Of a DNA stretch of 57,926 nucleotides, positions 28,834 to 36,799 are shown one piece after another; position 1 is the first letter of the stretch, and every line of letters starts with the position of its first letter. The stretch covers positions 1-57,926 of the forward strand of contig JAHFFT010000011.1 in NCBI GenBank assembly GCA_023247795.1, read 5' to 3'. A program made the translations under genes and the position numbers. Under the pieces are notes generated by a model. It made no database searches, was not told the origin of the DNA, and saw only the letters and a program-made list of their open reading frames with translations. The stretch is from Candidatus Omnitrophota bacterium (GTDB lineage Bacteria; Omnitrophota; Gorgyraeia; Zapsychrales; JANLHA01).

Positions 28834-29550
28834 ATGATACGTGGAATTTTAGGTAGAAAATTAGGGATGTCGCAGATTTTTGATCAGGATGGCAACGTGA
28901 TTCCGGTAACGGTGGTCGCTGCTGGGCCATGCCGGGTCCTTGAATTGAAGGAGTCTCCGTTGAAGATCAAGCTGGGTTTTGAGGAGATTAAAGAATCGCG
29001 TGTCAACAAGCCTAGCCAAGGATTTTTTAAAAAATTGAAGATGGCCCCTTTGCGGACGATTTTGGAATTTGAATCTTCGGACAACAAAGACTATCAGGTT
29101 GGGCAGGAGTTGAAGGCAGATATTTTTCGAGCAGGAGACTTTGTCGATGTCCGTTCGGTTTCGAAGGGCAAGGGATTTCAAGGTGGGATGAAGCGTTGGC
29201 ATTGGGAAGGCGGACCGGCGGCGCACGGCTCCATGCACCATCGCCGAGTCGGTTCCATTGGCTCGAGCGCCGATCCTTCACGTACTTTTAAAGGACATCA
29301 TATGCCTGGACATATGGGAGATCGTTGGGTAACGGTTCAGGGGCTACGGGTCATGCAGGTTGATGTCGCAAAGAACCTGCTTTTGCTCAAAGGTGCCGTT
29401 CCTGGATATCGGAGTTCTGTTTTGACCATCAATCGTTCGAAGAAAAAGGCGTATAAATCGTTGGAAGAGAAACAGGCCGTGGTTGTTAAGAAACAAAATC
29501 CGATGAAACAAAGTAAGGCCAAGGTCGGTACAAAGGCTAAGAAGACATGA
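28834..29550 (+). CDS. rplC: 50S ribosomal protein L3
   Basis: L3 binds near the 50S peptidyl-transferase entrance and is an early assembly protein. The sequence begins MIRGILGRKLGMSQIFD and has the KGKGFQGGMKRW and HRRVGSIGSSADPSRTFKG blocks. The 238-residue length includes a basic tail (about 30 residues of Lys-rich sequence) at the C-terminus. Its stop overlaps the rplD start (ATGA). Confidence 0.96.
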   Translation: MIRGILGRKLGMSQIFDQDGNVIPVTVVAAGPCRVLELKESPLKIKLGFEEIKESRVNKPSQGFFKKLKMAPLRTILEFESSDNKDYQVGQELKADIFRAGDFVDVRSVSKGKGFQGGMKRWHWEGGPAAHGSMHHRRVGSIGSSADPSRTFKGHHMPGHMGDRWVTVQGLRVMQVDVAKNLLLLKGAVPGYRSSVLTINRSKKKAYKSLEEKQAVVVKKQNPMKQSKAKVGTKAKKT

Positions 29551-30173
29551 AGGCAATCGCAATTTTAGGTAAAAACGGAAAAGAGCAGGAAAAGCTGGAT
29601 CTGCCTCAAGATATTTTTGAAGGTCATGTCAACGCCTCCCTTTTGCATCAAGCGCTTTTGAAATATCAAGCCGCTTTGCGTCAAGGGACAGTACAAACTA
29701 AAGAGCGTGCCTATGTCTCCGGCGGTGGGAAAAAGCCGTTTCGTCAGAAGGGAACCGGACGGGCGCGCGCCGGCTCTAACCGTTCGCCGTTATGGAAGGG
29801 CGGCGGTACGATTTTTGGCCCTCATCCGCGCGATTTTTCCTTTGCGCTTCCGAAAAAAATTCGTCGAATTGCCTTAAGAGAGAGTTTGAAGGCCAAGATC
29901 AAAGATGAAAAGATGATCTGTGTCGAAGAATGGAAAGAAAAATTTTTAAAGACAAAAGATTTCGCGAAAATTTTAAAAGAACTTAACGTTCAAGGAAAAA
30001 CGCTTTTTTTACTCGACGGGTGCGATGACAGCGTGCGTTTGGTGAGCCGAAATATTCCGCGTTTGTCGCTGATGCGTTCTTTTGACGTCAGCGCTTATGA
30101 TGTCTTAAAAAATCAAACTTTGCTATTAACAAAATCAGCATTGGCTGCCCTGGTCAAACGGATCCAATCATGA
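29547..30173 (+). CDS. rplD: 50S ribosomal protein L4
   Basis: L4 lines the exit tunnel and represses the S10 operon in E. coli. The 208-residue protein has the tunnel loop KKPFRQKGTGRARAGSNRSP and the following GGTIFGPHPRDF. It overlaps both rplC (start) and rplW (stop) by four bases, indicating coupled translation. Confidence 0.96.
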   Translation: MKAIAILGKNGKEQEKLDLPQDIFEGHVNASLLHQALLKYQAALRQGTVQTKERAYVSGGGKKPFRQKGTGRARAGSNRSPLWKGGGTIFGPHPRDFSFALPKKIRRIALRESLKAKIKDEKMICVEEWKEKFLKTKDFAKILKELNVQGKTLFLLDGCDDSVRLVSRNIPRLSLMRSFDVSAYDVLKNQTLLLTKSALAALVKRIQS

Positions 30174-30448
30174 AGACGAGTTATGATATCATTCAAACGT
30201 TGGTAAGGACGGAAAAAGCCACGGTGTTAGAGGCTAAGCGAAAATATTTTTTTCAAGTCGCCTCACAGGCCAATAAAATGGAAATCAAGAAAGCCATCGA
30301 GGAGATTTATAACGTAAAAGTAGCCCAGGTCAATACCATGGTGATGCCGCATAAACTCAAACGCGTGCGTCAGGAATTTGGAGAGACATCGCCGTGGAAG
30401 AAGGCCATTGTGACCCTCAAAGAGGGCCAGAAGATTGATGTAACGTAA
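30170..30448 (+). CDS. rplW: 50S ribosomal protein L23
   Basis: L23 sits at the tunnel exit and docks trigger factor and SRP. The 92-residue protein has TEKATVLEAKRKYFFQVASQ and the IKKAIEEIYNVKVAQVNTMV block. It overlaps rplD by four bases (ATGA). A heptad hairpin repeat fills the spacer to rplB. Confidence 0.95.
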   Translation: MKTSYDIIQTLVRTEKATVLEAKRKYFFQVASQANKMEIKKAIEEIYNVKVAQVNTMVMPHKLKRVRQEFGETSPWKKAIVTLKEGQKIDVT

Positions 30449-30540
30449 TCAAGTCCCAAGTGACAAGTCTCAAGTGACATGAAACTTGAGACTTGAAACT
30501 GGCGACTTGAGACATGCAACCTGAGACGTGAGACATAAGT
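30449..30540 (+). repeat. Heptad hairpin repeat, copy B (rplW-rplB)
   Basis: Left words are AAGTCCC, AAGTGAC, AAGTCTC and AAGTGAC, with loop ATGAA. Right words are ACTTGAG, ACTTGAA, ACTGGCG, ACTTGAG, ACATGCA, ACCTGAG, ACGTGAG and ACATAAG. The 7-base register holds throughout. The element begins one base after the rplW stop and ends one base before the rplB ATG, so it replaces the normal ribosome-binding region. Confidence 0.82.
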
Positions 30541-30541
30541 A

Positions 30542-31378
30542 ATGGGAATCAAGAAATTCAAACCAACAACCAGTGGTCTGCGACATACCGCGATTTCGGA
30601 TTTTGTCGAACTCACGAAGTCGACACCCGAAAAATCTTTATTGCGGCCGTTAAAACAGACCGGCGGACGTAATGTTTACGGCCGGATCACGATGCGTTTC
30701 CGCGGCGGTGGACACAAGCGCATGTACCGGATCATTGATTTTAAGCGGGATCGGATCGACGCTGAGTGCCAAGTTGTGGCCATTGAATATGATCCTAACC
30801 GAACTGCCCGCATCGCTTTGGTTCAGTACGCGGATGGAACAAAGAATTATATCTTGGCACCTTTGGAGGTGCAGGTCGGTCATAAATTGATAAGCACTCA
30901 GGACAAGGATGTTGAGATTCGGGCAGGAAACTGTATGCCGCTGCAAAAAATTCCTTTAGGGACCCCGGTTCATAATTTGGAATTGCAGCCCGGCAAGGGC
31001 GGACAGATTGTGCGTTCGGCGGGTACGTCGGCGCAGTTGGTGGCCCGGGATGGCGGATTTGTACACGTTCGGATGCCTTCGAGTGAAATCCGTCGATTTG
31101 CCGGAAACTGCCGGGCAACGATTGGGCAGTTGGGCAATGTTGAGAATGAAACCATATCGATCGGCAAGGCCGGACGTTCGCGCTGGTTAGGTCGACGAGG
31201 TCACGTGCGCGGGGCCGCGATGAATCCGGTTGATCATCCGCACGGCGGCGGAGAAGGGAAAGCCCCGCAGGGTAATCCGCATCCGGTATCACCGTGGGGG
31301 CAGAAGTCCAAAGGTCTAAAAACCCGACGGAAACGAAAATATTCAACCCAATTCATTGTGAAACGAAGGACAAAATAA
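30542..31378 (+). CDS. rplB: 50S ribosomal protein L2
   Basis: L2 is a core 50S protein needed for subunit joining and peptidyl-transferase assembly. The 278-residue protein has [20 protein letters not shown], the [11 protein letters not shown] block and the C-terminal [15 protein letters not shown]. Full length. No Shine-Dalgarno sequence precedes it; the heptad hairpin abuts its ATG, so initiation may use coupling or a leaderless-like mode. Confidence 0.97.
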   Translation: MGIKKFKPTTSGLRHTAISDFVELTKSTPEKSLLRPLKQTGGRNVYGRITMRFRGGGHKRMYRIIDFKRDRIDAECQVVAIEYDPNRTARIALVQYADGTKNYILAPLEVQVGHKLISTQDKDVEIRAGNCMPLQKIPLGTPVHNLELQPGKGGQIVRSAGTSAQLVARDGGFVHVRMPSSEIRRFAGNCRATIGQLGNVENETISIGKAGRSRWLGRRGHVRGAAMNPVDHPHGGGEGKAPQGNPHPVSPWGQKSKGLKTRRKRKYSTQFIVKRRTK

Positions 31379-31381
31379 GAA

Positions 31382-31669
31382 ATGGGACGATCGGTCAAAA
31401 AAGGCGCTTTCATTGAAGAAGCCCTGTTAAAAAAACTCAAGCAGCGAATGGACAGTGGTTCTCGAGAACCGATCAAGACTTGGTCACGGAATTCAACAAT
31501 CCTTCCGGATTTTGTTGGGTTTACGGTCTCGGTCCACGACGGCCGGAAACATCTGCCGTTGTACATCACGGAAAATATGGTGGGATATAAGTTTGGTGAA
31601 TTTGTTCCCACGCGTACATTTAAAAAACACGGCGGGGTTAAAGCGAAGAAGGCTGCGGATAAAACGTAG
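31382..31669 (+). CDS. rpsS: 30S ribosomal protein S19
   Basis: S19 lies in the 30S head next to S13. The 95-residue sequence begins [19 protein letters not shown] and has the typical [17 protein letters not shown] and [20 protein letters not shown] blocks. Its start is three bases after the rplB stop. Heptad repeat copy C follows the stop. Confidence 0.97.
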   Translation: MGRSVKKGAFIEEALLKKLKQRMDSGSREPIKTWSRNSTILPDFVGFTVSVHDGRKHLPLYITENMVGYKFGEFVPTRTFKKHGGVKAKKAADKT

Positions 31670-31670
31670 G

Positions 31671-31746
31671 CAAGGTACAAGTTGCAAGTCTCATGTCCCA
31701 AGTGACATGTTACTTGCGACTTGAGACATGCAACCTGAGACGTTAA
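31671..31746 (+). repeat. Heptad hairpin repeat, copy C (rpsS-rplV)
   Basis: Left words are AAGTTGC, AAGTCTC, ATGTCCC and AAGTGAC, with loop ATGTT. Right words are ACTTGCG, ACTTGAG, ACATGCA and ACCTGAG. A 40-base block (31684-31723) is identical to 32143-32182 in copy D, showing that the two are recent duplicates or gene-converted. Confidence 0.82.
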
Positions 31747-31762
31747 CAAACATTCAACACCT

Positions 31763-32095
31763 ATGATTGCAAAAGCAGAAGGACGATATCTCAGATTGAC
31801 ACCGCGAAAAGTGCGGTTGGTCATTGACCTGATCCGTGGGAAAGATGTGAGTTCATCATTGATCACTTTGACGCACGTGAACAAAGGACCCAGCACGTAT
31901 GTTGCCAAGGTTCTGAATTCGGCGATCAGCAATGCCAAGCAAAAAGGATTGAGTGAAGAACAGCTTTATATTTCTAAAATCACCGCGGATCAAGGGCCGA
32001 TGTGGAAGCGGTTCCGTGCAGCCAGTTTTGGACGAGCAGCCCCCATATTGAAGCGGACAACCCATTTGAAGGTTGAATTGGATTTGAAGTCATAA
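31763..32095 (+). CDS. rplV: 50S ribosomal protein L22
   Basis: L22 reaches into the nascent-peptide tunnel. The 110-residue protein starts MIAKAEGRYLRLTPRKVRLV and ends with the tunnel hairpin region GPMWKRFRAASFGRAAPILK. Standard length. It stands between heptad repeat copies C and D. Confidence 0.96.
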   Translation: MIAKAEGRYLRLTPRKVRLVIDLIRGKDVSSSLITLTHVNKGPSTYVAKVLNSAISNAKQKGLSEEQLYISKITADQGPMWKRFRAASFGRAAPILKRTTHLKVELDLKS

Positions 32096-32097
32096 TG

Positions 32098-32222
32098 ATG
32101 GAAACCTTAAGGTTTCAAGTTGCAAGTCTCAGGTTTCAGGTCGCAAGTCTCATGTCCCAAGTGACATGTTACTTGCGACTTGGGACTTGCAACTTGAGAC
32201 TTGTCACTTGCGACATGTGAGA
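32098..32222 (+). repeat. Heptad hairpin repeat, copy D (rplV-rpsC)
   Basis: This is the longest copy. Eight left words (AGGTTTC, AAGTTGC, AAGTCTC, AGGTTTC, AGGTCGC, AAGTCTC, ATGTCCC, AAGTGAC) lead to loop ATGTT. Seven right words follow: ACTTGCG, ACTTGGG, ACTTGCA, ACTTGAG, ACTTGTC, ACTTGCG and ACATGTG. It begins three bases after the rplV stop and ends just before the GAGAGGAG ribosome-binding sequence of rpsC. Confidence 0.85.
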
Positions 32223-32232
32223 GGAGTATCTG

Positions 32233-32925
32233 GTGGGACAAAAAGTTCATCCTTATATTTTACGCATTGGCATCAATCGAAATTGGCGGAGCTTATGGTT
32301 CGCGGATCGTAAAGAGTATGCTCAAAATGTTGTTGAGGATTATCGAATTCGGGAATTCATCAAAAAGCGATTCGCGCAGGCCGCGGTTTCCTATGTCATC
32401 ATCGAACGATTAACGAATCAAGTCAAGATCAAGATCGCGTCCGCTCGTCCGGGTGTGGTGATCGGTCGTCGCGGTGCTGATATCGACAAAATGAAAGAGC
32501 AGTTGGCGAAGATCACGACGAAGGAATGTGCTGTTGATATCATTGAAATCAAGAATCCGGCCTTAGAAGCGCAGTTGGTCGCGCAGAATGTGGCTTTTCA
32601 GTTGGAAAAACGGGTCGCATTTCGACGGGCCATCAAACGAGCGATTGATCAGTCTATCCAATCCGGCGTTAAAGGGGTTAAGATCAAAGTGTCGGGACGG
32701 CTCGGAGGAGCGGAGTTGTCGCGCGCCGAGACTTATCGCGAGGGGAAACTCCCGCTGCAGACGCTGCGTTCCGACGTGGATTATGGTTTTGCCGAGGCCT
32801 TTACAACCTATGGCGTGATTGGGGTCAAGACCTGGCTTTATAAAGGTGATATCATCAGGGAAAAAAATCGCGAAATGGCGCATCGAGTAAAAAGAGGAGA
32901 GCCGAGTCATGCCGTTAATGCCTAA
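32233..32925 (+). CDS. rpsC: 30S ribosomal protein S3
   Basis: S3 forms part of the mRNA entry channel. It starts with GTG at 32233 (MGQKVHPYILRIGI), well placed behind GAGAGGAG. It has a KH domain (SARPGVVIGRRGADIDKMKE) and the C-terminal GRLGGAELSRAETYREGKLP block. At 230 residues it is full length. Its last 17 bases overlap the start of rplP. Confidence 0.96.
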   Translation: MGQKVHPYILRIGINRNWRSLWFADRKEYAQNVVEDYRIREFIKKRFAQAAVSYVIIERLTNQVKIKIASARPGVVIGRRGADIDKMKEQLAKITTKECAVDIIEIKNPALEAQLVAQNVAFQLEKRVAFRRAIKRAIDQSIQSGVKGVKIKVSGRLGGAELSRAETYREGKLPLQTLRSDVDYGFAEAFTTYGVIGVKTWLYKGDIIREKNREMAHRVKRGEPSHAVNA

Positions 32926-33325
32926 ACGGGTTAAATACCGTAAAGCGCAAAAGGGGAAAAATAGAGGGATTGCCACGCGCGGCGGCCGTTTGAATTTTGG
33001 TGAATTTGGATTGAAGGCTTTGGAAAATGGATTGATCAAGTCGAATCAGTTGGAGGCGTGCCGTTTGGTCATTTCCCGCAAGACGCAGGGATCGGGGAAG
33101 CTTTGGATCAATTCCTTCCCTTATAAGCCGGTCACGAAGAAACCGGCGGAGACCCGCATGGGAAAAGGCAAAGGTGATTTGTCGCACTGGGTGGCTCCGG
33201 TGAAAAGAGGGGCGATTGTCATGGAATTGGGCGGTGTGCCGGAATCGTTTGCTAGGCAGATTTTTCGTTTAGCGGCTTTCAAATTACCGTTGAGAACAAA
33301 ATTTGTTATCAGAGCACAGCATTGA
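32909..33325 (+). CDS. rplP: 50S ribosomal protein L16
   Basis: L16 lies near the A site and tRNA elbow. The sequence reads MPLMPKRVKYRKAQKGKNRG, then RQIFRLAAFKLPLRTKFV near the end. At 138 residues it has standard length. ATG at 32909 has GAGGAG about ten bases upstream, within the rpsC 3' end. Translation is probably coupled to rpsC. Confidence 0.96.
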   Translation: MPLMPKRVKYRKAQKGKNRGIATRGGRLNFGEFGLKALENGLIKSNQLEACRLVISRKTQGSGKLWINSFPYKPVTKKPAETRMGKGKGDLSHWVAPVKRGAIVMELGGVPESFARQIFRLAAFKLPLRTKFVIRAQH

Positions 33326-33339
33326 TGGACCGGGGTTGC

Positions 33340-33442
33340 CCTGGAAAGTAACAAGTCTCAGGCTACAAGTTTCAAGTCTCAGGTCGCAGGTGTCAGGTAA
33401 AAAAATACTTGAGACTGGGGACTTAAGACTTGTCACTTTGAT
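33340..33442 (+). repeat. Heptad hairpin repeat, copy E (rplP-rpmC)
   Basis: Left words are AAGTCTC, AGGCTAC, AAGTTTC, AAGTCTC, AGGTCGC and AGGTGTC, ending in AGGT, with an A-rich loop. Right words are ACTTGAG, ACTGGGG, ACTTAAG and ACTTGTC. The entry sequence CTGGAAAGTAACAAGTC is shared with copy A. A short AGTGTCCCTAAAGG motif follows, related to the hairpin at 34599. Confidence 0.78.
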
Positions 33443-33463
33443 AGTGTCCCTAAAGGATAAGAT

Positions 33464-33670
33464 ATGAAAATTAAGGAATTAAGAATTTTGGCCAGTGATG
33501 ATCTGGCGCAAAAGGAAAAAAATTTAAAGAAAGAACTTTTTGATCTGCGTTATCAGCGCAAAATCGGCCGGGTGGAAAAGCCCGCGCAGTTTAAGAAAAT
33601 CAAAAGGGATGTGGCGCGAATCTTAACGATCCTCAATGAAAGAGCAAAAGAAAATGACCGAAAGAGTTAA
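33464..33670 (+). CDS. rpmC: 50S ribosomal protein L29
   Basis: L29 is a two-helix protein at the tunnel exit. The 68-residue sequence has ELRILASDDLAQKEKNLKKE and the conserved LRYQRKIGRVEKPAQFKKIK segment. Normal length. Its end overlaps the start of rpsQ by 17 bases. Confidence 0.94.
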   Translation: MKIKELRILASDDLAQKEKNLKKELFDLRYQRKIGRVEKPAQFKKIKRDVARILTILNERAKENDRKS

Positions 33671-33908
33671 TCAAAGGAAATTTTTAGTGGGAGAAGTTGT
33701 CAGCGATAAAATGGACAAGACCAGGGTCGTTCAGGTACGCTGGTCGGCCAAGCACGCGCAATATCTTAAGACGGTCCGCCGGGCAAAGAAATATAAAGCC
33801 CACGATGAGAAAAATGAAGCGAAATGCGGCGACCAGGTTCGCATTATGGAGATGCGCCCCATTTCGAAAACCAAGACCTGGCTGATCACCGAAATCATTA
33901 AAAAGTAG
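33654..33908 (+). CDS. rpsQ: 30S ribosomal protein S17
   Basis: S17 binds the 5' domain of 16S rRNA. ATG at 33654 gives MTERVNQRKFLVGEVVSDKM, an 84-residue protein of normal length. An earlier in-frame ATG at 33636 would add six residues of the rpmC overlap and has no better ribosome-binding site. The MDKTRVVQV block is typical. It overlaps rpmC and is followed by rplN after seven bases. Confidence 0.94.
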   Translation: MTERVNQRKFLVGEVVSDKMDKTRVVQVRWSAKHAQYLKTVRRAKKYKAHDEKNEAKCGDQVRIMEMRPISKTKTWLITEIIKK

Positions 33909-33915
33909 AAAAACG

Positions 33916-34284
33916 ATGTTGATCTTGAAATCAATTTTTAATGTTGCTGATAATTCTGGGGCCCGCAAAGCGTCATTGATCGGGGTTCTTAACAGCAAAG
34001 GAAGACTATGGGCCAAAATCGGCGATGTTGTGCGTGTTAACATCAAAGAAGTCGCGGTTGATTCAACGATAAAAAAAGGGGACAAGGCCAAGGGAGTGGT
34101 TGTTCGCACCAAGGCCTTGGTCAAACGTTCGGATGGGACGACGGTCCGTTTTGATACCAACGCCTTAGTTCTGATCGATGATACTGGTAATCCGCGCGGC
34201 ACGCGCGTTTTCGGTCCGGTCGCGCGGGAACTGCGCAATTTGGAATTTATGAAGATCATTTCTTTAGCCCCTGAGGTTGTTTAA
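33916..34284 (+). CDS. rplN: 50S ribosomal protein L14
   Basis: L14 lies at the subunit interface and is the target of the silencing factor RsfS. The 122-residue sequence has VADNSGARKASLIGVL, RFDTNALVLID and GTRVFGPVARELR. Full length. Its last base is shared with the rplX start codon (TAATG). Confidence 0.97.
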   Translation: MLILKSIFNVADNSGARKASLIGVLNSKGRLWAKIGDVVRVNIKEVAVDSTIKKGDKAKGVVVRTKALVKRSDGTTVRFDTNALVLIDDTGNPRGTRVFGPVARELRNLEFMKIISLAPEVV

Positions 34285-34595
34285 TGTTACGAATTCGCAA
34301 AGATGATAAAGTCAAAGTCTTGGTTGGCAAGGACAAGGGAAAAACCGGTAAGGTGATCCGGGTTTTCCCGAAGGAAAATCGTTTGCTGGTTGAGAAAATC
34401 AATATTATTAAAAAAGCCCATCGACGGACCCAGCAGAATCAGCAGGGAGGATTTGTCGAGCGGGAGGCAACGATTCATATTTCCAACGTGATGCTGATCG
34501 ATCGAAAAACCAATGCGCCGACGAGGTTCAGCGCTTCCTTCTTGAAGGATGGTAGTAAGCAACGGATCAGTAAGAAATCTGCGGAAGGGTTTTGA
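34284..34595 (+). CDS. rplX: 50S ribosomal protein L24
   Basis: L24 initiates 50S assembly. The 103-residue protein begins with a KOW motif (RKDDKVKVLVGKDKGKTGKV) and has IIKKAHRRTQQNQQGGFVE. Normal length. It overlaps rplN by one base. A hairpin lies between it and rplE. Confidence 0.96.
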   Translation: MLRIRKDDKVKVLVGKDKGKTGKVIRVFPKENRLLVEKINIIKKAHRRTQQNQQGGFVEREATIHISNVMLIDRKTNAPTRFSASFLKDGSKQRISKKSAEGF

Positions 34596-34598
34596 CGC

Positions 34599-34628
34599 AG
34601 GGGAGTGTCCCTTTAGGGGCTGTCCCCG
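34599..34628 (+). repeat. Small hairpin between rplX and rplE
   Basis: The spacer contains GGGGAGTGTCCCTTTAGGGG followed by CTGTCCCC. It folds with an inner CCCT/AGGG stem and an outer GGGGA/TCCCC stem. Related fragments are seen at 33443-33456 and 28810-28819, so it may be a small dispersed element. Confidence 0.4.
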
Positions 34629-34648
34629 TAATCAAGGAGTTTGAAACA

Positions 34649-35194
34649 GTGAAACCAATGCTTTTAGAAAAATATCGTAAGGAAGTGGTCAAACAGATGC
34701 AGGAAAAGTTTGGCATCAAGAACCCTATGGCGGTTCCGGTGTTAGAGAAAATTGTCATCAACATGGGCGTTGGGGCGGCGATCAATGATGTCAAAATCAT
34801 GGATGTGGTGATGAAGGATCTGGCGGCCATTTGCGGGCAGCAACCACTTGTTCGTCGAGCCAAGAAGGCGATTTCCAATTTTAAGTTGCGCGAAGGCCTG
34901 CCGATTGGCTGCAAGGTGACATTGCGTCGCGCTAGGATGTATGAGTTTTTAGAAAGGTTCATTAATGTCGCTCTGCCTCGTATCCGCGATTTTAATGGGG
35001 TTTCGCAAAAATCCTTTGATCAAAAGGGGAACTACTCCATGGGGATTGTTGATCAGACGATTTTTCCGGAAATCGAGACCGGAAGAATGCAACGCACGCA
35101 GGGAATGGATATCAGTTTTGTTTTTAACAAAGGGCCACAGGAACAAACGTTAGAATTATTAAGGCTTTTTGGAATGCCTTTTCGTAAAAATTGA
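34649..35194 (+). CDS. rplE: 50S ribosomal protein L5
   Basis: L5 binds 5S rRNA in the central protuberance. GTG at 34649, behind AAGGAG at 34634-34639, gives MKPMLLEKYRKEVVKQM and 181 residues, the usual length. A longer frame from 34592 would add an unconserved segment crossing the hairpin and is rejected. Typical blocks are KIVINMGVGAA and REGLPIGCKVTLRRARMYEF. Confidence 0.95.
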   Translation: MKPMLLEKYRKEVVKQMQEKFGIKNPMAVPVLEKIVINMGVGAAINDVKIMDVVMKDLAAICGQQPLVRRAKKAISNFKLREGLPIGCKVTLRRARMYEFLERFINVALPRIRDFNGVSQKSFDQKGNYSMGIVDQTIFPEIETGRMQRTQGMDISFVFNKGPQEQTLELLRLFGMPFRKN

Positions 35195-35219
35195 GAATAA
35201 ATAAGAGGAACCGTCATTT

Positions 35220-35405
35220 ATGGCAAGAAAAGCTCTGATCAATAAAGCCTTAAAAAAACCAAAATTTTCATCGCGCACGATTCGTCGTTGTCAGATTTGT
35301 GGGCGCACGCGAGCGTTTTTACGACGTTTTGGATTGTGCCGAATCTGTTTTCGAGAATTGGCCTGGAAAGGCGAAATCCCCGGCGTTAAGAAAGCCAGCT
35401 GGTAA
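35220..35405 (+). CDS. rpsN: 30S ribosomal protein S14, zinc-binding type
   Basis: This is the short, zinc-binding form of S14 (61 residues). The two CxxC pairs are Cys24/Cys27 and Cys40/Cys43. The family ending [16 protein letters not shown] is complete. S14 lies in the 30S head. It sits between rplE and rpsH, the standard spc position. Confidence 0.97.
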   Translation: MARKALINKALKKPKFSSRTIRRCQICGRTRAFLRRFGLCRICFRELAWKGEIPGVKKASW

Positions 35406-35419
35406 AGAAAGAGGAATCC

Positions 35420-35815
35420 ATGTCATTGAGTGACCCGATTGCAAATATGCTGACCAATATCCGTAACGCCCTGCAGGCGCAAAAGCCGACGGTCGATATC
35501 CCTGCTTCACGGCTCATTGGGAAAGTTTTAGAAATTTTCAAACAAGATGGATATATCGAAGACTTTCGATTATTGAAAAACAATGTTCAGGGAACTTACA
35601 AGGTTTATTTGAAATATCAGAATAAAAAACCGGCGATCATCGGGATTGAACGCATCTCGAGAGCTGGACTTCGGAATTACGCAAAAGGTGCTCGTGTTCC
35701 GTACGTGTTAAGTGGTTTGGGAACGGCCGTGCTTTCAACGTCCAAGGGCGTGTTGAGTGACCGTGAAGCTCGTAAGCAAAACATTGGAGGCGAAGTCCTC
35801 TGTCATATTTGGTGA
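35420..35815 (+). CDS. rpsH: 30S ribosomal protein S8
   Basis: S8 binds the central domain of 16S rRNA and is the spc-operon repressor in E. coli. The 131-residue protein starts MSLSDPIANMLTNIRNA and ends with STSKGVLSDREARKQNIGGE, both typical. AGAGGA precedes the ATG. rplF follows after six bases. Confidence 0.97.
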   Translation: MSLSDPIANMLTNIRNALQAQKPTVDIPASRLIGKVLEIFKQDGYIEDFRLLKNNVQGTYKVYLKYQNKKPAIIGIERISRAGLRNYAKGARVPYVLSGLGTAVLSTSKGVLSDREARKQNIGGEVLCHIW

Positions 35816-35821
35816 TACCCT

Positions 35822-36361
35822 ATGTCAAGAATCGGTAAAATAGCGGTCGCAATTCCTAAAGAAGCCAAGGTTGCTCTAGAAGAGCATCTTGCTAAATTTG
35901 AAGGTCCTAAAGGTAAGCTGACTTTAGCTCTACCGCAGGGCATCAAAATTGAACAAAAGGACAATCAACTGCGCGTGAGTCGGGCGAGTGATACCAAACA
36001 ATCAAGAGCGAATCATGGCACCATCCGTGCTACGATTGTGAATATCCTCGAAGGTGTCACAAAAGGACATCGAAAGGAATTAGAAATTCAAGGGGTTGGT
36101 TTTCGTGCTCAAATCCAGGGAAGCAAATTGACCATGAATTTAGGGTTAAGTCATCCGGTTGAGTATGTCGTCCCGGTCGAAGTAAAAATTGCTGTTCCCA
36201 AGCCAACTTCCATCATTATCGATGGGACCGACAAATCAGCCGTTGGTCAGGTGGCCGCGGTTATTCGCGGGATCAAGCCGCCGGAGCCTTATAAGGGAAA
36301 AGGGATTCGTTATCTCAATGAACGCGTTCGCCGAAAACAAGGAAAATCGGTAACAAAATAA
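35822..36361 (+). CDS. rplF: 50S ribosomal protein L6
   Basis: L6 lies near the sarcin-ricin loop. The 179-residue protein has [39 protein letters not shown] and the C-terminal [20 protein letters not shown]. Standard length. rplR follows after four bases. Confidence 0.97.
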   Translation: MSRIGKIAVAIPKEAKVALEEHLAKFEGPKGKLTLALPQGIKIEQKDNQLRVSRASDTKQSRANHGTIRATIVNILEGVTKGHRKELEIQGVGFRAQIQGSKLTMNLGLSHPVEYVVPVEVKIAVPKPTSIIIDGTDKSAVGQVAAVIRGIKPPEPYKGKGIRYLNERVRRKQGKSVTK

Positions 36362-36365
36362 AAAT

Positions 36366-36737
36366 ATGATCGAAATGGCAGAAATGAGAGAGTCCAGACG
36401 CATTGCGCGTCACAAACGCATACGTAAGAAGGTCATGGGCAGCAGTGAGCAGCCGCGTCTTTGCGTCCATCGCAGTTTGAAGAATTTATATGCACAGGTC
36501 GTCGACGATGTTCAGGCTAAGGTGCTGCTGGGAGTGTCAACGCTTGATAAGAGTTTGAAGGAGAAAATCAAAAGCGGGGGCAATCTTGAAGGAGCCAAAG
36601 TGCTGGGAGCGTTTTTCGCCGTCGAGGCCAAGAAAAAAGGGATCAAAAAAGTTTGTTTTGATCGGGGCGGTTATCTTTACCATGGGCGCGTTAAGGCTTT
36701 TGCCGAGGCTGCTCGGGAAAATGGTTTAGAATTTTAA
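36366..36737 (+). CDS. rplR: 50S ribosomal protein L18
   Basis: L18 binds 5S rRNA with L5. The 123-residue protein has [35 protein letters not shown] and the C-terminal [20 protein letters not shown]. Full length. ATG at 36366 is used; in-frame ATGs at 36378 and 36387 are possible starts. Confidence 0.96.
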   Translation: MIEMAEMRESRRIARHKRIRKKVMGSSEQPRLCVHRSLKNLYAQVVDDVQAKVLLGVSTLDKSLKEKIKSGGNLEGAKVLGAFFAVEAKKKGIKKVCFDRGGYLYHGRVKAFAEAARENGLEF

Positions 36738-36799
36738 ATTCGTGGCGGCTGATGTGATAGTTTTGGTGTTAAGTCAGACGCACATTTAAGGAAAAAAAT

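Noticed and set aside
28740..33442. CRISPR array in the ribosomal spacers
   Set aside because: The repeated words are 7 bases, contiguous and turn into their complements across a loop. There are no spacer sequences of regular length and no cas genes.
34592..34648. N-terminal extension of L5 from TTG 34592
   Set aside because: The extra residues are translated from a hairpin spacer, are not like L5, and a good ribosome-binding site supports GTG 34649.
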